Part shown: positions 59,156 through 64,000 of the stretch, piece by piece
How positions within the stretch are numbered: the first letter of the stretch is position 1
How the letters are laid out: every line of letters begins with the position of its first letter
From: Anticarsia gemmatalis
Taxonomy: Eukaryota > Arthropoda > Insecta > Lepidoptera > Erebidae
DNA: 64,000 bases
Direction: 5' to 3'
NCBI RefSeq assembly: GCF_050436995.1
Contig: NC_134751.1
Coordinates: 620,001 to 684,000 of the forward strand
Notes under the pieces: generated by a model
Told to the model about the DNA's origin: nothing
Database searches by the model: none
Seen by the model: the letters and a program-made list of their open reading frames with translations, nothing else
Made by a program: the position numbers and the translations under genes

Positions 59156-61119
59156 GTAAGTACCTACCTACCTTCATTTTTATAAAAATAACTATAGAAA
59201 ATATTATCATAACATGCGTTTCTTGCATTTAATACCAACAGTAAACTTATTGATATAATCAAATATAATTATGAGATTCGTAATTAATAAATGTATTTCG
59301 AAACAGAATCCACTAAACACGCGAGCGCCTGATAAAAAAATAAAGCAACCAATTGCACTAAGTATCATATTTTACAATAAAATTATTGTAGGAACTTCAA
59401 ATAGTTTACAGCAACAAAATTTATTTTATTATTATTACAAAACACTTTAAAAGCATCCGAACAGAGGAAAAGGCAACGTACTTGCCAACATTGTTCACAA
59501 ACTAACTCAACCTCAAATTGCGGCCATAAAATGAAATCACCAAAACAACTAGACGGACTTCAAATAAATCGCGCGGGAACTTTTCGAATTAAAACACCTA
59601 CTAGTTGGTCCGCAATCAGATGTCTAATAGGAAAACTTGTAAGATTATTGCCCCTGATACTCTAAGTTTATGTGCTAAGTTGCTCCAGAAGTAACAGGTA
59701 TGAGCCGTGTGGAGCGCTCGCAATGATTTCGGATGACAATTTGATTTAGTGCGACTGTTATTGGTTTACTTTTATGGCTGTTTGGTTAGAGCTATTGTTT
59801 TTAATTAAATGTTGTTACGGGAGTCTCGAAGTATGTAGGCTTTGTGTGTAAAATTATTAATCGAGAATGAAATATAATATCATGATAATATGTACATTTT
59901 ATTCCTCTTGTTTGCCATTGGTTGTTAGGATATAGGTATCCAAACAAATATTAGTGTAATAATTTCTGTTTTCATTGAAATTTAATTTACTGAAATCAAC
60001 AGTACAGATTTTATTTGCTTTGTTATTGTAAGCATTAAGTAATCTTTAAAAACGTAAGAAGAAAGTTAACAAAAAATAAAATTCAAATTAGATAATACTG
60101 CAAGTTTTAGTTCCGTAAAATTTTGCTATGACTTTATCATTAGGCACTTATAGTTGGCAGCCAGCTTTCAAGAACCAAATTAATTTGTTAATATACGATA
60201 TGTATTTAATGAACTTAATATTACGTATATTAGAAGGATTAAATGGTTAATATATGTAAAGCTGAAGGCAATAACTTGTCTTCAAAGGAAATGGCTTCAA
60301 GCGAACAGTTGAACATTTCCTAAGAAACAGATTACGAGGAACTCGTAAACGCATAGAATAAATAGCTGTTTGAAACTATTTCTACGAATTTTAAGCAGAA
60401 AATCAACCCGTTATGTCAATATTGTTACATAGTATATTTAATTTAGATGAGTTCAAGAAGTGTTACGTAAAATAAGTATAAATATTTTATTCTCTTGATT
60501 CAAACAAAATTCAGAAGGAGTTAATATTGTTAAATTTGACAGGCTCTAAATATGTGTGTCTCTTACTGTGGACGTCACTGAAACTTTGGTTTGATACCGG
60601 TTCGAACACACGGTTGATAAAATGTTCTTAAAATATTAGTAACCCGGAGATTGGTAACAACAAGATTGTATTTTGCTAATAAGCTCGCCCTCATAAAGTT
60701 TTGTCGTTTAATGAAGAAGTACTTTATTTGTTCACTTATCTTCATTTCGGGTATAATAGACAGTAAACTTACCAAAAAACCCTTTTTATTGAACTATCGT
60801 TACACGTCAAAGTGAGACGAATCTAGTATGTATGTACGCCACCATTCCACGTGGGTTCCGTATCGTCCTTCAAGAGCGATAAATTGGCGTGTCGATGGTT
60901 GTCCGTCCATTCCTCTAGGGTGCTGTTAGCAAGCTGCTATGGTAATTTAGACGAAACGATCGCAGGGAATAGTGGGGAACACGACGCTAATTCCACCGGT
61001 AACTAATGGTAAGGGTCTTTTAGAAATTGTGCGAGAATGTTGACTATAGACACCTAAGTAGTTGTGTAAACGATATGTTTTAATGCTTGTTTGAATTAAA
61101 TGGCTATTATTGGTCTGCA

Positions 61120-61337
61120 GCGCCCATAGCCAGTTGCGTTCACCCGTCGGTAAACAATCTGTGGGTTAAGCAACCGTTGGCGCGGTCATTCCATAGACGG
61201 GTGATCGCATAATGGTATTTGAGCTGGGCGTCTCCGTGCTTGGGAGGGCACGTAAAATGTCGGTCCCGGCCGTTGTCTTCTAAGATACCAGTCGTTAAGC
61301 CATGTCAAAGGTCTCTTGGGCGGCTTGACTTTGACTG
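61120..61337 (+). repeat. 5S-derived SINE, copy B (best 5S match)
   Basis: Starts GCGCCCATAGCCAGTTGCG. At about 61162-61208 it carries GGGTTAAGCAACCGTTGGCG, CGGTCATTCC and ATAGACGGGTGATCGC. These follow the 5S rRNA order GTTAAGCAACGTCGGGC, CGGTCAGTAC, GGATGGGTGACCGC closely, covering the 3' half of the 5S internal promoter. The 3' part matches the other copies, but the GAA tail is lost. Confidence 0.85.
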
Positions 61338-62004
61338 AATCACAAGACTTAACTTATCCGTTGGAGAAACGTATGTATATTCAAATCAGATTGTCGAAGT
61401 TATTACGCAGTCTGGTTGATCTTTAGATCTGTAAACACTACATTTAATTTCACTCTTATTAACAGGTCTTAATCCTCATACTATTATTGAAAACAAGCGT
61501 TGTTTTGCAACCTTGAGTTACGATTTTCAAAAAACAAATCAGTAATTTAAACTTACAAACTCTTCACCGATAAACCGTGTTTAATAAATTAATTTATAGC
61601 CGTTGTAAGCCCGTTTATCAACTGCTAGCAAGTTAATCTTGAACGCTGAAATTTTCACATTTCAGTGAGAGAAAATCTTCAGTAAGATGAGAGTTATTCG
61701 ACGTATAAGAGGCTTTATTAATATAGTTGTATGTGTATTATCACATTATTATATTCATGTACATACTTATAATTTACTGCTAAATTTGTGAGTATGGATG
61801 TATTATTATGTTAATCTTTCATGTACCTAATAACTCCTGATTAGATTTGGTATAATCGTATGTAACTTGAATTAACAAAATAGGATACTTTTGTTTTGGT
61901 AGGTTTTGTGGCGACCACCAGCAATGCTGTTCACAAATATTTAACAAGCCACTAATGTAGTGCGCACTAGGTTAAAGCGAGTATCGAGTAGTTGACATTT
62001 CAAA

Positions 62005-62100
62005 TGTACTGCAAAAATAGTTCCTGCTCCGTCCGCTAGAAGCGCTGATTTGATTTTCATATGTTCCTCGATCACGCTACTTAATCCGTAGTGAAATGTC
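62005..62100 (-). repeat. Short dispersed repeat, copy 4 (diverged)
   Basis: The reverse complement contains ATATGAAAATCAAATCAGCG, CTTCTAGCGGACGGAGCAGG and TTTTGCAGTACATTTGAAAT, in the same order as the other copies. Confidence 0.5.
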
Positions 62101-62795
62101 AGTTTTGCATTGAACATATACGACGACGAATATGAATGTAAGTGACTTAAGTGAGTGTAGTACCTACATCTTATGTAACAGAAAATAACACAAAACTCGT
62201 CCATTCCCGAAAGCAATTCGAAGAGAATACATCTTGTGTAATAAAACATTTATTCAGCAACATAAATATCTGACAGGAAAATTAAAACTGTTCACGAAAC
62301 ACATAAACTATTTACCGCTGTAGGTAAGGGTGGCGTTTTATTGGTTTTTATATGAACCGAGGTACCTGGTCGTAAAACATCATGGCGTCTATGCCTCGTT
62401 ACAGCGCTTCTTATTATTCTACTGTGCTTCGCGATCGATACAGATTTATTCTTTAGGGAAAGGGCTTTTGAAAATTGTGTACTTTTGTTAGGTAGTTACT
62501 AGGGGGGTACTTAGTTTTGGCTGTTTTCAGGAGATAGGTTTTGAGGCTATTCATTTACATGCTGGTATAGTTAATAAGTATTTGTACTTTCAAGGTTTAC
62601 TTTTGTTTAGCTTCCACGGAAAATGTTATGCAAAGAGGTCGTACAAGCATTTTGTAATTATGCAGAACGTCAAAATTACGATACGATGTGATATATTATT
62701 GGATCATTAAGATTTTTTAGTCTTAAAGACCACCCTTTCAATGATGTAAAATGTTGCCAATTAAGGTAAAAAATAGCACAACAGATTTAATAATA

Positions 62796-64000
62796 CACTC
62801 AGCGGCAGAAAAAGTGGCCCAAAGCAAAACTACGATAAAACTTTTTAGAATATCAATATATGGTTACTATTTTGGCTATAACTATTAGTTAAACAGTTTA
62901 TACACAAGTTTAGTTACAATTTACACTAAATTGTCGTAATTTTTAATCAAAAATGGGAAAAATTAAAAAATACAGCTTTTGTCGAAATCGCTTACTGAAA
63001 GTTTTTGTAAAAACCTAATTCTGCACAAAAGAAAAAATCTAGTTTATACCGCGTGTTACCTCCTCTAGCATTTATGGTGACCTGCATGCATTCTGGCATG
63101 CTTTGGAGGATGTTTTAATTACTTCTTGAAGAACTTTATCCCACACTCTGACTAGAGCGGTTCTTCGCTCACCAAGTGATTCTGGTGGGTTGGGCAGTGC
63201 GCATACACTGTTTTTTAGCATGCGCCAGACATGTTCAATGGGGTTGATGTCTGGACTGTGAGCAGGCTAAGCCAGTTTTTGAATCCCGATATCAGCAAGG
63301 TGCGATTCCACAACGCGGGCGCTATGAGCGCGCGCATTAAACTGCATTAGAGTTAATCCTCCCGACCAATGAAATCCATAAGTGGTACAACATGGTCTTG
63401 GAAGATTTCTTCAATGTACCCGGCTGCTGTTAGGCGCTGATCTACGATGACAAGCTCCGTACGTGCCTCCAAACATACACCTCTCCATACCATAACAGAC
63501 CTACCTTTGTAACTGACCGTCTGACGTGTTGTGTTGGGAAAAAACCGTCCTTAATGGCGTCTTTACACTCTCTCACGACCATTTGGTGCTCTTAATGCTA
63601 CTCAGCACTCATCGGTTAACAAGAACTTGCTCCATTGGTCGATAGCCAATTCACATGTTTACGAGCAAATCGTAATCGCGCAACTCGATGGTGTCTCTCG
63701 AGTTCTGGTACTCGGGTTGGTCTTCCTGCCTGTAAATTACGTTCTTTTATCTTTCGCCTCATGTTCCGTTCACTAAGAATGACTCCGCGTGCCGCTTGAA
63801 GCCTCTAGTGAATCTCAAACGCTGTCAGAAAGCGGTTTCTCAGCACCTCGAGGTTAACAAATCGGTCATCTCTTGCGGATGTACATCGTGTTCGTCCAAT
63901 TCCTGGTCGCCGCGTGTAGAGACCAGTCTCACGATACCTCCTAATCGCAGACCTTAAAGTGGTACGCGATACATTGAAAAATGCAGCCACCTCTCAATGG
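62796..64000 (-). mobile_element. Tc1-like transposon, cut by the window end
   Basis: A terminal sequence CACTCAGCGGCAGAAAAAGT begins at 62796, directly after a TA dinucleotide as expected for Tc1/mariner targets. The transposase remains run on the minus strand from about 63010 past 64000. The other terminal repeat lies outside the window. Confidence 0.82.
63010..63990 (-). pseudogene. Decayed Tc1-like transposase
   Basis: The N-terminal HTH region is intact in one frame (63805-63990): MAAFFNVSRTTLRSAIRRYR, then TGLYTRRPGIGRTRCTSARD, typical of Tc1-like DNA-binding domains. Downstream the frame is broken several times. In different frames one can see a TDEC-like first catalytic Asp region, SVMVWRGV, a QFNARAHSARVVE block in which the second catalytic Asp of the usual Q-D-NA motif is replaced, and HSPDINPIEHVWRMLKNSV with the third. 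It is not functional. The start lies upstream, near or beyond the window edge. Confidence 0.85.

Larger units (their letters stand above)
59156..62795. other. Region with repeats only
   Basis: It holds a 5S-derived SINE (61120-61337) and a diverged copy of the short dispersed repeat (about 62005-62100, -). No exon, RNA gene or other structure was supported in the remainder, which is AT-rich. Confidence 0.5.

Noticed and set aside
1..64000. CRISPR arrays, bacterial operons, ribosome binding sites, rRNA genes
   Set aside because: Spliced genes and moth repeats show this is animal nuclear DNA. No spaced direct repeats of CRISPR type and no intact rRNA or tRNA gene were found.

Overview
This window looks like nuclear DNA of a moth (Lepidoptera, probably a noctuoid). 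It is AT-rich, its genes are split by GT-AG introns, and it carries interspersed repeats I recognise as lepidopteran: tRNA-derived SINEs, a 5S-rRNA-derived SINE, RTE-like 3' ends, and MITEs with GGCCTGTTTCA-type ends. The species cannot be told from the sequence. All gene models were spliced by hand. Exon phases close in frame in every model, and the protein families are recognised from memory rather than from a search.

Layout. 1-7972: no gene seen, one 5S-type SINE. 7973-12260 (+): ARV1, an ER lipid/GPI homeostasis protein, seven exons, 274 aa. 12564-17028: repeats and AT-rich DNA. 17158-17634 (-): small type I membrane protein with one EGF-like module, 133 aa. 18302-19976 (-): secreted Lys/His-rich DUF4779-like protein, 209 aa, with a TATA box and probable 5' UTR exon near 20.5 kb. 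21119-21589: a 470-bp near-perfect hairpin. 23680-26290 (-) and 26951-29417 (+): a head-to-head pair of paralogous GNAT (arylalkylamine N-acetyltransferase-like) genes sharing about 660 bp of promoter. 32687-40662 (-): a larger secreted His-rich protein of the same broad kind as the 18-20 kb gene, 396 aa. 43921-44542: a foldback DNA transposon with an 8-bp target duplication. 46876-54483 (-): the 3' twelve coding exons of a TMTC1-like ER O-mannosyltransferase/TPR protein, whose 5' end is not seen. 59107 (+): a possible first coding exon of an unidentified gene. 62796-64000: a decayed Tc1-like transposon cut by the window edge.

Relations between genes. The genes do not form an operon or an obvious pathway. 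Two secretory His/Lys-rich genes in the same orientation bracket the divergent GNAT pair. The GNAT pair is the most interesting locus. Intron phases and two internal exon lengths (221 and 131 nt) are identical in both genes, so they are ancient duplicates. Both proteins begin with what looks like a mitochondrial presequence. The minus-strand copy has lost every glycine of the acetyl-CoA-binding loop and is probably a pseudo-enzyme.
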